Source of the DNA: Agapetus fuscipes
Taxonomy: Eukaryota; Arthropoda; Insecta; Trichoptera; Glossosomatidae
Direction of reading: 5' to 3'
Assembly (NCBI GenBank): GCA_951799405.1
Contig: OX637339.1
Location: 2,046,001-2,110,000, forward strand
Length of the DNA stretch: 64,000 nt
Positions 10,401 to 19,092 of this stretch are shown piece after piece; the stretch's first letter is position 1, and every line of letters starts with the position of its first letter. The translations under genes and the position numbers were made by a program. The notes under the pieces are model-generated. The model saw only the letters and a program-made list of their open reading frames with translations. It made no database searches and was not told the origin of the DNA.

Positions 10401-10529
10401 CCTCACTTGAGTGCCGGCCCTGCAGCCGCGATGACGCTTTACAAAAGTTGAAGGTCTATGAGATCTCAGAAGGTAGACAGGCAGTGTCAGATGCTTGACA
10501 TATGGAGAGTTGGCGGAAACATTGTGCAT
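7483..10529 (-). mobile_element. LINE L2-A (CR1/L2 clade)
   Basis: The element spans the long ORF plus a 3' tail of CATCAT repeats (TGATGA on the plus strand at 7483-7505). A shorter relative at 19093-19350 ends with the same ATC-type tail. Microsatellite tails of this kind are usual for CR1/L2 LINEs, which lack poly(A). The 5' limit is unclear; about 30 bp upstream of the ORF the sequence becomes a motif shared with 11793-11850. Confidence 0.85.
7530..10529 (-). CDS. L2-A endonuclease/reverse transcriptase (999 aa)
   Basis: The protein has an AP-type endonuclease followed by a reverse transcriptase. Endonuclease landmarks are GHWNARSI (about 61-68), LNETW (89-93), GDFNIH (209-214) and SDH (272-274). 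RT landmarks are NYRPIS (562-567), motif A LDMSAAFD (633-640), GVPQGSVLGPILF (691-703) and YADD (724-727). The C-terminus shows the CR1/L2 signature around LHWLRVRERVEFKLCL and FADRSFAVAGPVAWNNLP. All core catalytic motifs seem present. Compared with L2-B, about 20-25 residues are missing after ...ALSMEAQVSR (residue 820) without a frameshift. The ATG at 10529 opens the frame, but ~55 residues precede the endonuclease fold and the true start may differ. No ORF1 is seen. Confidence 0.88.
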   Translation of the reverse strand: MHNVSANSPYVKHLTLPVYLLRSHRPSTFVKRHRGCRAGTQVRQKLTAGRHLASSTSFRLGHWNARSITRKVESIHDLFVEHDLHFLTLNETWHDSSESIAVNALRNYGYTVFDKARPRSPHAEGLLTTNHGGVAIVCKPELRISNIAPLGSYTTFEYAGCRLTLQGSSFVVLTVYRPGSNPVTADFFNELTTMLSLTSHLKIPIILTGDFNIHIERQADPHAKKLNRLLVDHSLSQWVVSPTHDAGGTLDLLITRSDCTPSSTAVIDVGLSDHRLIVAGFCLSIPSPLYTTIITRNWKDFCPKKFRFRLENSVLCSDAIYTDQNIDHLVGQYNSTLNDILDELAPFTSKTLRVRGSRHLWFDSNCRAEKAKVRKLERVYRRLKTSVSKNAWISAQKLYVQLIEKVKSAYWREQIHTHKDNPRRLWQDLRNVMETPNASMPTSLNAEQFKTAFKTKLDGISASLPYSTAAIVATPCSIKFNTFARVTEIELKKTISNSPTKHCQLDPIPTRLLKENLDLLLPLTVKIMNISLMHGVVPASWKISHVTPLIKKNTLDADDPTNYRPISGLPFLSKVLERTIASQLMTHLENNNLLQKYQFAYRKHHSTESALTRLTSDLIVGVASGDIGLVTVLDMSAAFDTVDHEMLLHCLESEYGICGTVIEWLRSYLYNRRWSIRLKSDSTKEDLVSQGVPQGSVLGPILFILYIGCIDNILEECGMRSYAYADDRVLVGFCSPDKKDDLLARTTHCLERLTNVMAYRRLKLNPTKTEFMWVASPGRQHLLGTQPIFFSGASIIPSSTISVLGVLLDGALSMEAQVSRCLPVDAVKSLVAAFVVSRLDYCNIIYAGLPQKLFDRLQMAFNAAARAIFRQGKSCHISPLLRELHWLRVRERVEFKLCLTVHRALNGTAPPCLAELCSVDGTSKRPLRSALTSVNKVIVPNRANTSNFADRSFAVAGPVAWNNLPIGVRANQPTTTFRKELKTLLFSRSHGALEMVLDH

Positions 10530-10651
10530 TAGAAGTTCATCATTGGAAGTTCATTGGAAGAATATGTTCCCACAACGCTGCAGCACAGGGCTCCGCACAT
10601 ATTATAATATATATATCCCCCATCAGTTACAGGCTTGAACCGCCTAGTGAC

Positions 10652-10885
10652 AAAACGACACATGACAGAACAACACATAATAGAACAATACATGACAGAA
10701 CATCACAATGACAGTACATCACATAAAAAAACACAAGTATTACAAAACAACACAGGAAAATACATCACAATGACAAAACATCACAAGGACAAAACATCAC
10801 TTTACAAAACATCACAAATTTAAAACAGAAAACACTATAAACGGCATGACAGAAAAGTGGCAAATGAGAAAATGGAACTAATGCA
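10652..10885 (+). repeat. Diverged 15-bp minisatellite (GACACATGACAGAAC type)
   Basis: After AGTGACAAAACGACACATGA come degenerate 15-bp units such as ACATGACAGAACATC and ATGACAAAACATCAC. The 3' side (GGCATGACAGAAAAGTGGCA, AATGAGAAAATGGAAC) is found inverted at 37515-37580. The same boundary motif occurs at about 29812, 36797, 43080 and 47600. Confidence 0.7.
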
Positions 10886-10892
10886 CATATTA

Positions 10893-11128
10893 TTATTTTT
10901 TTAAAAATAGATTTGTGGAAAGGAATGCAAACCACCAACCTATTTTGCCTGGCCAGTTGTCTTCATGCGAAAGCATAAGCTTGTGTGCATGCAACGGCAT
11001 CTGTTGAACCAGAGTCGAAGTTATGATCAAGTGGGATAGACGCAAGATTCGAACCAACGTTATCCGGTTCCAAATACGCTAGTCGAACATGCGCCTCTAC
11101 CCCTCGGCCATAACACCGACTGAAATGC
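10893..11128 (-). mobile_element. SINE-C
   Basis: The minus strand runs from GTCGGTGTTATGGCCGAGGG through the B box GGTTCGAATC, GTTCAACAGATGCCGTTGCA and GGCCAGGCAAAATAGGTTGG to AAATCTATTTTTAAAAAAAT. Both ends and an A-rich tail are visible, so this looks full length. Confidence 0.8.
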
Positions 11129-11197
11129 TGAAAATAAATGCTTAATTTGCTAAAGCTTGTAAAAAATAACGCCTTCAATTATCATCATTCGAAACCT

Positions 11198-11597
11198 AAC
11201 TAAGCTGCACATAAAAAGCAACTTATTACAGAGCTACCCTTGAAGGAGTCGCATATGGCATGTCAACTCAACTTCAACTAAGCTACACATATAGTGTAAC
11301 TTCTTGCCGCGTTATCCCCGAAGGGGTCGCATGTGGCGAGTTGAACCTATTTATTTTTACAGGTAAGGGGGCCGGCCTTACGCCAACCACTTCAGTTGAA
11401 GTGGGGGTTTCCCAGCTCCCGAGGGGGCTGGTACTCATTTCTTGTGAAGGCTGAGTAAACCTCGCCGGTATTTTTTTTATGGGGTTTGAAATACACACCG
11501 AAATAGGAAATCATTTCTGACACCCTCCTCGGTGGGATTCGAACCCGAGCTCACGGGGTAGAATGCAAGCACTCTACCAACTGAGCTATCAACCGGA
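11198..11597 (-). mobile_element. SINE-B, plus a partial second copy
   Basis: A full copy on the minus strand occupies about 11274-11597, with head GGTTGATAGCTCAGTTGGTA and 3' end ACACTATATGTGTAGCTTAG. About 11198-11265 is a second, truncated 3' end of the same family in the same orientation, so two insertions lie in tandem. Confidence 0.8.
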
Positions 11598-11616
11598 CGA
11601 ACATGTGAAAGCAAAA

Positions 11617-11772
11617 TAAATGTTTGTGTTGTTTGTGATGTTTGTGGGGCTCTGTCATGTGATGTTTTGTCATGTGCCGTTATGTTATTTGCTGCTCTGT
11701 CATGTGTCGTTATGTCATGTGTTATTCTGTCATGTGTCATTATGTCATGCGTCGTTTTGTCACTGTGCCGGC
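11617..11772 (-). repeat. 15-bp minisatellite (TGTCATGTGTCGTTATG)
   Basis: Degenerate units such as TCATGTGTCGTTATG repeat about ten times and end in CGTTTTGTCACTGTG, the reverse complement of the boundary motif seen at 10652. The array begins right after the SINE-B head. Confidence 0.7.
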
Positions 11773-11792
11773 CTAAGCTGTCACCTTGCAAG

Positions 11793-11850
11793 AACATGTT
11801 CCCACAGCGCTGCAGCAGGGCTCCGCACATATTATAATATAGATAATCCC
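11793..11850. repeat. Short dispersed motif beside minisatellite
   Basis: ATGTTCCCACAGCGCTGCAG and GGCTCCGCACATATTATAAT recur almost unchanged at 10563-10615. Both copies lie next to the 15-bp minisatellite, so the motif is probably part of the same mobile unit. Confidence 0.55.
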
Positions 11851-12149
11851 GTCAACTAGCTGCACGTCACTGTGTGCGGGGCCAGACCATTCAATAAAAT
11901 ACATTTATTGTTTATTACAACGTCAACCGTGTGGACTTAGCGACGAGTCTGGATATACGACTGAAATAAATTCAAATAAAAATTGTTAATAGTGCTAAAA
12001 TTCATCGAATTTATTTATCGAAATACTCCACAAAAAATGAAATAAATAAGTGAATTAAAACTCTGCTTTTATCCATTTGAATTTTGTAAATAATTCAAAA
12101 TGGGCTTTCACTGTGTAAATAGACTAACACTAAAAAATGTAAAATAAAT

Positions 12150-12242
12150 CCGTAGTCTAGTGGTAACACTTCGGACTCATAATTGGAAGGTTGACGGTTC
12201 GAATCCCAGAGGAGCACAAAAGTATACCATTTACATTTTCAT
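12150..12242 (+). mobile_element. SINE-A head, interrupted
   Basis: The tRNA-like head TCCGTAGTCTAGTGGTAACA with B box GGTTCGAATCCC and the start of the body ATACCATTTACATTTTCATA are present. The body stops where a minus-strand SINE-B begins. Confidence 0.75.
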
Positions 12243-12546
12243 ATATCCTCTTCTTGCCGCGTTTTTCCCGAAGGATTTCGCATGCGGCAAGTGGAACTTA
12301 TTTATTTTTACAGGTAAGGGGGCCGGGCTTACGCCAACCACTTCAGTTGAAGCGCAGGTCTCCCAGCTCCCCGTGAGGGCTGGTACTAATTTCTTGAGAA
12401 GGCCGAGTAAACCATGCCGGTATTTATTTTGGATTTGAAATAGACACCGAAACGGGAAATCATTTCTGACACCATCATCGGTGGGATTCGAAACCGAGCT
12501 CACGTCATGGAATGCAAGCACTCTACCGACTCAGCTATCAACCGGA
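12243..12546 (-). mobile_element. SINE-B
   Basis: The minus-strand head GGTTGATAGCTGAGTCGGTA leads to the 3' end around CTTCGGGAAAAACGCGGCAA. The last ~25 bp of the family are lost. It cuts the preceding SINE-A. Confidence 0.75.
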
Positions 12547-12630
12547 AATAAATAGATTGAGTAAAAAATACGCCGTAGTTTTTGTTTAATGGATCCCGCT
12601 AAAAGCATGACAATCGACATGACAACAATT

Positions 12631-13127
12631 GACCGGTCCGTAGCTCAGTGGTAGCACTTCAGACTCTGAATGGGAAGGTTGTGGGTTCGAATCCCGGCGG
12701 AGCACAAAAAACATACCATTTATATTTTCAAATTTGCTCTTCGCTGGGTTGAAAAATTCATAAAACCTTTACCAATGACCGGCCACCAAAGGTCCATCCA
12801 ACCTTACAGCAACTGGGTCTTGCTTGAGAATTGGCGCTTTGTAGCGACGACGATCAAGCTCGTAAAAAGGTCGATAGCTCAATCGGTAGAATGCTTGCAT
12901 TCCATGCCGAGAGCAAGGGTTCGATCTCGAAGGCTTACTCAGCCTTCACAAGAAATGAGAACCAGCCCTCCCGGGAGCTGGGAAACCCCCAATTCAACTG
13001 AAAGTGGTTGGTGTGAGGCCGGCCCCCTTACCTGTAAAAATAAACAGGTCCCGAAGTGCCACATGCGACCCCTTCGGGGCTAACGCAGGCAAGAAGTTGC
13101 ACTATATGTGTAGCTTAGTTGCGTTTT
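12631..13127 (+). mobile_element. SINE A-B dimer, full length
   Basis: This is one of the best copies of the dimer. Head A is GACCGGTCCGTAGCTCAGTG with B box GGGTTCGAATCCCGG. Body A runs to CGATCAAGCTCGTAAAAAGG. Head B is GTCGATAGCTCAATCGGTAG with B box GGGTTCGATC. The 3' end is CACTATATGTGTAGCTTAGT. The same A-B junction recurs at 35744-36232 and 57081-57569, so the dimer moved as one unit. Confidence 0.85.
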
Positions 13128-13536
13128 AACGTTTACATCACTCTCAATCATCAAATAGGTACTCATTTTTTGAGACACACAAAACTGATCTACTCTAAAG
13201 TTGATTGTAGGTCTTCTCTCTGTACACTCGGCTTTATTCGTCCATAGCGTCGGCATTGCATGGATGCACCTCTCACGGTAAATAAACCTGCGGGGGAGTG
13301 CGGCCGTGGTCGGGGGGGAGGGAGGCCTGTCTGGCGGGTGTCTAGACGGTGTCTGCCCCCTCCCCCGCCCGCCCCCCCGCCAGACGTTCATTGTCATAAT
13401 GTGGCGAACGCTTTTTTTTTCGCCACCGAAACAATCAGTCACACTCGATCTCAGTGTCCAGTCCACTTGTAGCTTGTCACAATGAACTCCAAGCATTTTT
13501 GAATTTGGAACTTTTTTTCCGGCGACCAAACGTCTT
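13128..13536. other. Spacer with G-rich tract
   Basis: No gene is supported. Bases about 13290-13385 hold G runs followed by C runs (GGTCGGGGGGGAGGGAGGCC, CCCCTCCCCCGCCCGCCCCC), which could pair or form quadruplex DNA. The 172-aa open frame here is not protein-like. Confidence 0.45.
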
Positions 13537-13723
13537 GTTTTTTTTTTTTTTTTAAATAGATTTGTGAAGAGGAATGCAATATAATTACCCAATAACATCT
13601 GTCGAACCAGGGTAAAGTTATGGTCAAATGACCCACAGGTGGGGATCGAACCAACGTTGTTCTATTGCAAACACGCTAGAAAGATCAGCCCAATTGGCCC
13701 CCTCGGCCATAACACCGACATTG
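13537..13723 (-). mobile_element. SINE-C
   Basis: The minus strand reads GTCGGTGTTATGGCCGAGGG, GGTTCGATCCCCACC and TTGACCATAACTTTACCCTG, and ends in an A-run (15 or more T on the plus strand at about 13537-13552). The internal TTGCATGCATACAAG segment is replaced by GGGTAATTA, marking the same subfamily as the 29858 copy. Confidence 0.8.
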
Positions 13724-13774
13724 TATGAAGTTGTAAAAAAAAATCTTGTATAAAATTGACGTCAACACAATATT

Positions 13775-13900
13775 TTTAATGTAATCTAAGTTGCAAAGAT
13801 ATGTAACATCAAGGATTCACATTATATGCATTTTCACAAGCAGACACGTATTAGTTCGTTTAATTGTTAATAAAACTTTGCAACTTAGATTACAGATTAT
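13775..13900. mobile_element. RTE-A 3' end fragments, head to tail
   Basis: A minus-strand piece (AATCTAAGTTGCAAAGATAT to CAAGCAGACACG) is followed within ~30 bp by a plus-strand tail (TTTGCAACTTAGATTACAGA). Together they look like two eroded 3' ends in opposite orientation. Confidence 0.55.
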
Positions 13901-14169
13901 AAGTTGTTTATTTTGCATGCGACATAAAGAGAATGCACTCTCAGAGTATCTGCTATCAATAACCTAAGTGCGTTGACCTCACAGCTGATAAATCGTGAAC
14001 AGAATGAGTTGACATGTCACTCTCTTTGTCAGACATTTTCAAATTTGTACTTCATTGATGTATGAAGCTATCAATATCAAAGTTAAGAATCTTTACATAC
14101 TACCTTGCTGGATTTCACTAGAATATTAGATTCAACACTCAATTAATCTCAAACAGATACAAATCATTA

Positions 14170-14597
14170 TTGGGTAAGGAGAGCCTGTATGAAGAAGGTT
14201 ATGACTCTGGAGGAAATGAAAGAAGTGTGCAAGGACAGAAAGAAATGGCGGTTGATCTGTGATGTTGGCGGCTAGGGTTTTTTAAATGAGAAATTATTTT
14301 CTGTTTGTTTTTGATGTCCATACATATTTTAAAAATGTAATTTGTTGTGTATGTTTCCTTGACTTATAGGTTGGTATGCGGCTGACCACCCATGCTGTAA
14401 AAAATGGTTCACTTTGCCAATGTCACCCTTGTTTTCAGGGAAGAGTTGCAGGGTCCATGTGAGATTCGGGTTTTTAGATTGTAGGACCACATGCGGCATG
14501 TTTAAGCGCGAACTTGTGCATGTATGTTTGTGAAAGTGCATATAATGTCAATCTTTAATGTATATTTTGCAACTTAGATTAGATTAGATTAGGTACC
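14170..14597 (+). mobile_element. RTE-A LINE 3' end with RT ORF C-terminus
   Basis: Bases 14177-14275 encode RRACMKKVMTLEEMKEVCKD, then RKKWRLICDVGG and a TAG stop. The 3' UTR runs to TTGCAACTTAGATTAGATTA. The order coding end, 3' UTR and tail shows that the ~250-bp repeat common in the window is the 3' UTR of this LINE. The copy is 5'-truncated and cannot encode RT. Confidence 0.85.
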
Positions 14598-14689
14598 TAC
14601 CCAAGCTTCTATTTATTTCTAGAGATTTCATCTAACATAGACAAACTAAACACAACTGCTTCTTATTCCTTACTCAGCCTTTCTCAGTC

Positions 14690-14992
14690 CACTCCTGGAC
14701 GTAGGCCTCCTTCAATTCCCTCCATTCCTGTCCATCAGCAATTGTGTCTAGCTATCCTCTGCCGGTAGTTCTCTTGATGTCGTCAGGCCACCACAGTTGA
14801 AGTCTCCCCATTCTCCGCATGGAAATCCTGAACCGCCACTGGACGATCCTTTTCGGCCACCTGTCATGGTCCTGCCTTGCGACGTGACCAGCCCAGCGCC
14901 ACTTTAAGCAAGCCACTCGCTGTTGGACGTTAGTGAAACCGGTGTGTCTACGGATCTCCTGGTTTGCATTCCCATCACCTCCTTTCAATGCC
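14690..14992 (-). mobile_element. RTE-C LINE C-terminal fragment
   Basis: The minus strand encodes FTNVQQRVACLKWRWAGHVA, RQDHDRWPKRIVQW and WWPDDIKRTTG, then after a frameshift near 14760 ADGQEWRELKEAYVQEWTEK and a stop. This is the C-terminal tail of an RTE reverse transcriptase of a type I know mainly from Lepidoptera. Shorter relics of the last ~25 codons are at about 16985-17030 and 22911-22995. Confidence 0.8.
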
Positions 14993-15001
14993 TCTTTTTT
15001 T

Positions 15002-15318
15002 TATTTTTAAGAAAACCTGTGCGGGAGACTCCCTAGATTCTAAAGACTCTAGGGGTCTATGACACTTGTTGTAGTGCCGCAGAGGTGTACGAGCTTGGTC
15101 GTCGCTACAAAGCGCCAATACTCAAGCAAGACCCAGTTGCTGTAAGGCTGGATGGACCTTTGGTGACCGGTCATTGGTAAAGGTTTATGAATTTTTCAAC
15201 CCAGCGAAGAGCACATTCGAAATATAAATGGTATATTTTTGTGCTCCGCCGGGATCCGAATCCACAACCTTCCATTTACGAGTCCGAAGTGTTGCCACTA
15301 CGGACTACGGACCGGTCC
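15002..15318 (-). mobile_element. SINE-A with third tail type
   Basis: The minus strand has head GGACCGGTCCGTAGTCCGTA and body A up to ACGACCAAGCTCGT. It then has a tail unlike B or L2: ACCTCTGCGGCACTACAACA, AGTGTCATAGACCCCTAGAG, TCTAGGGAGTCTCCCGCACA, GGTTTTCTTAAAAATAAAAA. The tail holds a small palindrome around CTAGAATC and ends in A. The same tail is at 18112-18190 and 55132-55198. Confidence 0.8.
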
Positions 15319-15403
15319 AAGACATTCTTCCGTACCTTAACTTTCACATCCTCTTTCAAATTACATTCTTTCTTTACCCATTCATTCCTTACTCTAATTC
15401 CTA
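15319..15403 (-). mobile_element. RTE-B fragment
   Basis: The minus strand encodes RNEWVKKECNLKEDVKVKVR, the linker before the FGHVERM motif of RTE-B. It is squeezed between a SINE-A and a SINE-B, both on the minus strand. Confidence 0.75.
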
Positions 15404-15648
15404 ATGGAGAGTGGAACCAACTTATTTTTACGGATAAAGGAGCCGGCTTTCCGCCAATCACTTAAGTTGAAGTGAGGCTTTCCCAGCTGCTAAGACGGCG
15501 AGTTCTCCTTTCTTGTGAAGGCTCAGTACACTTAGCCGGGATAAATTTTTTTTTGGGTTCGAAATAAACGCCGAAACGGTGGGATTCGAACCCGAGGTCT
15601 CGGCATGGAATGCAAGCACTCTACCAACTGAGCTCTCGACCAGACTCA
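15404..15648 (-). mobile_element. SINE-B, 3'-truncated
   Basis: The minus-strand head reads GGTCGAGAGCTCAGTTGGTA with B box GGGTTCGAATCCCACC. The copy ends at TAAGTTGGTTCCAC and so lacks the GCGACCCCTTCGGGG and GTAGCTTAG blocks. Confidence 0.75.
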
Positions 15649-15842
15649 AGGAATTTTAAATATGAAACACAGAGAATGTATTTTTTGTGTATCAATACAT
15701 TCATCTCATTTTGTCATCATTGGTTTATGGGATACACATCATTATTATGTATGTTGTCGCTGTTGGCGCTATACTGAGTGAGCCCTTTTGTTTCCAAGCC
15801 ATAGGTGGATACTGGAAGCACGCATGACGATAATCAAAGACC

Positions 15843-16056
15843 TTGCGATTCTGGTTCTAATCTAATCTAAGTTGCAAAGATATGTTACATTGGAGATTCA
15901 CATAACATGCATTTTCACAAGCAGACACGTACAAGTTCGCGCTTGCACATCCCGCATGTGAACCTACAACATAGAAAACAAATCTCAAATGGACATACAC
16001 CCTGCAACTCTTGCCGACCTTCCCTGAAACAGGGATGACATCGGAAAAGTGAACCG
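15843..16056 (-). mobile_element. RTE-A LINE 3' end
   Basis: The minus-strand copy starts at the tail complement AATCTAATCTAAGTTGCAAA and ends near GGAAAAGTGAACCG. It belongs to the subfamily with AACACAAAAACCAAATCTC-like sequence, shared with 31562 and 55724. Confidence 0.7.
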
Positions 16057-16059
16057 TGT

Positions 16060-16330
16060 AACCAGGTATAAAAAGTTTAGCTATGTTTCGAGAGTGATTT
16101 AAATAATCTGTATAAATTTGGACCAAGAAATAGGGACAGATGTAAAACAACCGTTGTTAAACAACTCTCAGCTCGTTTTGTAAGGCATTCCACAAAAGAG
16201 GGCTAGCAATGCAAAAGACACGATCCCAATGATTACACTCGTCAGCTTAGCTCAAACTTGGACCTCTCGTTCAGCAGGCATACTTGGATGACACACGATA
16301 CGTCATGGCAGTAAGGTGTCATTGTTTCGT
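16060..16330 (-). mobile_element. CR1/L2-like LINE C-terminal relic
   Basis: The minus strand encodes DRVFCIASPLLWNALQNELR, matching the conserved C-terminal FAVAGPxLWNxLP block of CR1/L2 reverse transcriptases. An in-frame stop follows, then LFYICPYFLVQIYTDYLNHS. It is a dead fragment of a third L2-like lineage, distinct from L2-A and L2-B. Confidence 0.5.
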
Positions 16331-16498
16331 GACAAAACCGAGACAACAATGGCCGTGATTCGTTCAGCAAATATTTTTTTACATTCCTTAAGCCGCAATT
16401 CATATTTGCAATGAATACTTGTTTATTGAATGTTAACCCTACGATATTCAGGCAAGTCAGCTCGTGAGTTGTTGCACCCCTGAAAAATATTTATTTAT

Positions 16499-16983
16499 AC
16501 TGGTCCGTAGTCTACTGGTAAGCGCTTCGGACTCGTATGGAAGCTGTGGGTTAGAATCCCGGCGGAGCACAAAAAATACAACTTTTTTTTTTTAAATGCT
16601 CTTTGCTGGGTTGGAAAATTCATCGCCTTTAACAAAGACCGGTGAGCAAAGGTCCATTCAGCCTTACAGCAACTGTGTCTTGCTTGAGAATTGGCGCTTT
16701 GTAGCGACGACGATCAAGCTCGTAAAAAGGTCAATAGCTCAATTTCAAACCCCAAAATAAATACCGGCAAGGTGTACTCAGTCTTCATAAGAAATGAGAA
16801 GCAGCCCCCACTCGTGATCTGGGAAACCCCCCCCTCAACTGAAAGTGATTGGTGTGAGGCTGACCCCCTTACCCGTTAAAACAAATATGTAGGTCCCGAA
16901 TCGCTGCATGCACCAATCGCGACCCCTTTGGGGATAACGCAATCAAGAAGTTTAACTATATGTGTAGATTAGTTGCATACGTT
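16499..16983 (+). mobile_element. SINE A-B dimer with internal deletion
   Basis: SINE-A is complete from TACTGGTCCGTAGTCTACTG. At the A-B junction GGTCAATAGCTCAATTTCAA shows that most of the B head, including its B box, is deleted. The B body and 3' end continue to CTATATGTGTAGATTAGTTG. Confidence 0.8.
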
Positions 16984-17085
16984 TCTCTTCTCTTCTCCTT
17001 CTTCAGCCTTTCTCAGTCCACTCCAGGGCTGGAAGTCTCATCCCCACGGTAATTCTCACCTACCAAATATCGATAATATTTGTAT

Positions 17086-17358
17086 TGTAACAATTATATA
17101 AAAGAAGGACACGCCTGAGCACAAGGCCTGGCTGGAGGGGGTAACAATCGGCTGGCGCAAGCAGTCTTGCAAAGCACGCACACAGAGCAAGATCTAGTTA
17201 CTAGGGCGACCAATATGGTTTAAAATAACTGTAATCTGTACGAAATAAATAAGTGTGTTAAAATAAATCTATTGTAAGAAAGTCTGTGTAAATAAACTGT
17301 ATGGCTAACTTGTGTTGAACTTGTGTTTTAATTAAGGACCCTCGGAAGAAACGTAACA
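17086..17358. mobile_element. Solo LTR
   Basis: A 273-bp block begins TGTAACAATTATATAAAAGA and ends GAAACGTAACA, with TG...CA termini and a TATATAAAAG promoter-like box near its start. It is flanked by a direct repeat GTAT (17082-17085 and 17359-17362). The flanking sequence without the insert is seen at about 62085 (ATTTGTATGAAGACCTGT), a paralogous empty site. This fits a solo LTR from LTR-LTR recombination. The reading orientation is probably plus, judged from the TATA box and the AATAAA-like words near the far end. Confidence 0.72.
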
Positions 17359-17362
17359 GTAT

Positions 17363-17500
17363 GAAGACCTGTAAATCCAAGATGGCCGCAAATAAACAGC
17401 TGATTCCTTTTCCTACAAATATTACCGATATTGATGAGACTTCTAGCCCCGGACGTAGACCTTCTCCAGTCCTCTTCATTCCTGTCTGTCGTAGGTTTAT
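17363..17500 (+). repeat. MITE-3 relic flanking the solo LTR
   Basis: GAAGACCTGTAAATCCAAGA and TGGCCGCAAATAAACAGCTG match the interior of the MITE-3 copy at 62056-62232. Terminal repeats are not recognisable here. Confidence 0.5.
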
Positions 17501-17652
17501 TGCATACGTTTGTGATTAAAAAAACGCCCGCACATTGTAGAGTTGAATGGCTTGCATTGCGGCCATATAAAGACATTCATTCTGTTTGCCAGACTGTCTG
17601 GTGGGTTTATCAGCATTTGCAAGGAGGGCATGACACCAATTCTTATCTAAAG

Positions 17653-17712
17653 CCCGGTATTTTCAATTATAGTAAAGTTAACTAAAACGCAATTTTTGTT
17701 AACTTTACTATT
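17653..17712. repeat. Harbinger-type MITE terminal relic
   Basis: AAGCCCGGTATTTTCAATTA, TAGTAAAGTTAACTAAAACG and the inverted TTGTTAACTTTACTAT match the arms of the 31806-32224 MITE. Only ~60 bp remain, forming a small hairpin. Confidence 0.5.
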
Positions 17713-17912
17713 TTTCATATGTTAACATTTAAGGCTCATATTAAATGCATGCCCACAGACAGGCACATGTAGGTTCGCGCCTACACATTCTGCATGCGTG
17801 CATACAAATAGACAATCCTCACATGAACATACACACTGCAACTCTTGCCGACCTTCCCTGAAACAGGGGTGACATTTGGCAAAGCAAAACATTTTCTGAA
17901 GCGTGGGTGGTC
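17713..17912 (-). mobile_element. RTE-A 3' UTR copy
   Basis: Minus-strand 3' UTR from ATATGTTAACATTTAAGGCT to AAGCGTGGGTGG. The tail complement is replaced by the Harbinger relic. Confidence 0.65.
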
Positions 17913-18358
17913 TAATCTAATCTAAATCTAAATCTGAGCTGCAAAGATATGTATCATTTGAGATTCATATTAAATGCATTCCCACAAGCAGACAAGCATA
18001 ATTTCGCGCTCATACATGCCGCATGTGGACCTACAATATAAAAAACCCCAATCTCAAATGAACATAAGCCCTGCAACTCTTGCCGACCTTCCCTGAAACA
18101 GGGGTGACATTTTTTTTTTTTTAAGAAATCCTGTGCGGGAGACTCCCTAGATTCTAGAGACTCTAGGGTCTATGACACTTATTGTAGTGCCGCAGAGGTG
18201 AACGAGCTTGGTCGTCGCTACAAAGCGCCAATACTCAAGCAAGACCCATTTGCTGTAAGTATTTGACCGGCCATTGGTAAAGGTTTGACATTGGCAAAGT
18301 GAACCATTTTTTACAGTATGGGTGGTCAACCTCATACCAACCTATCAGTCAAGGAATT
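17913..18358 (-). mobile_element. RTE-A 3' end split by a SINE
   Basis: The copy runs 17913-18111 and continues at 18292-18358. Between these lies a 5'-truncated SINE-A flanked by the duplication TGACATT (18105-18111 and 18286-18292). Removing the insert restores the normal RTE-A order GGGGTGACATTGGCAAAGTG. Confidence 0.8.
18112..18285 (-). mobile_element. 5'-truncated SINE-A with third tail
   Basis: The minus strand starts inside body A (ACCTTTACCAATGGCCGGTC, with an internal deletion) and runs through AAGCTCGTTCACCTCTGCGG to TTCTTAAAAAAAAAAAA. The 7-bp duplication and A-tail fit target-primed insertion, here with 5' truncation. Confidence 0.8.
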
Positions 18359-18399
18359 CAGGTGGTCAGCCGCAAATTAACCTATAAGTCAAGGAAGAA

Positions 18400-19092
18400 C
18401 ATATAAGAATATATTTGCAAAAGAATTTGCTGAAGATTATAATATTTAACATGAAAAAAAATGTGACGTCGCATGGTCGGTTGGTACGGAGAAGGCAAAC
18501 TAATATTTAGTTATTGTTTTCATAAGAACCCTAGTGATATAGACGTATAATGTTTGTCCGCAAATATAAAAAAATAGAGCATCTGTGCCGAAAACGTTCC
18601 CAGACCATTCTTTGCCTTAATTTTGACAGTTTGCTGCCGCTGCATGCCCAAAAGGAAATATGTCAATTTTCTTTACAGCATTTTCCAATACAGAAACATC
18701 TCCCCTTCTTTCCAATAATCCACCCTAAAACTGAAACCCTGCATTTCGCCATTCAGAGTTAAAATATAAACTTAGTAAGTAGTCACTAACTTTAATAAAT
18801 CCCCACTATGTGCGTTGTTTAAAATTTTTTAATAAATGTATTGAAAATTATTCAACAAATAAAATAAAATGCATTTGTGTAGATTTTTCTAATAAATAAG
18901 TGTTTTCACTAAATAAATATTGGTTAGCTTTGTTTAAATTTAGTATTTGTCTTTGAGTAAGGATGTTCCAAGCTTGCGAGTGAATGAGGTACCAATTGTT
19001 AAAAAAAAACTAGCTGTGTGGTTGGTTGTACTGAAAGTTTCTGGAATTAGATTTTTTTGTAATTAAAAAAATGTGTTTTATTTTTACAAAAA
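18400..19092. other. AT-rich spacer
   Basis: No gene or known repeat is recognised over ~690 bp. The 70-aa frame at 18550-18762 has no domain signature. Confidence 0.4.

Noticed and set aside
12631..12705. tRNA genes at this and about 20 other B-box sites
   Set aside because: Acceptor and anticodon stems do not pair, and each is followed by the same SINE body; these are SINE heads.
13080..13598. 172-residue minus-strand frame
   Set aside because: It joins SINE-B end sequence, a G/C-run tract and a SINE-C A-tail; no domain or conserved composition.
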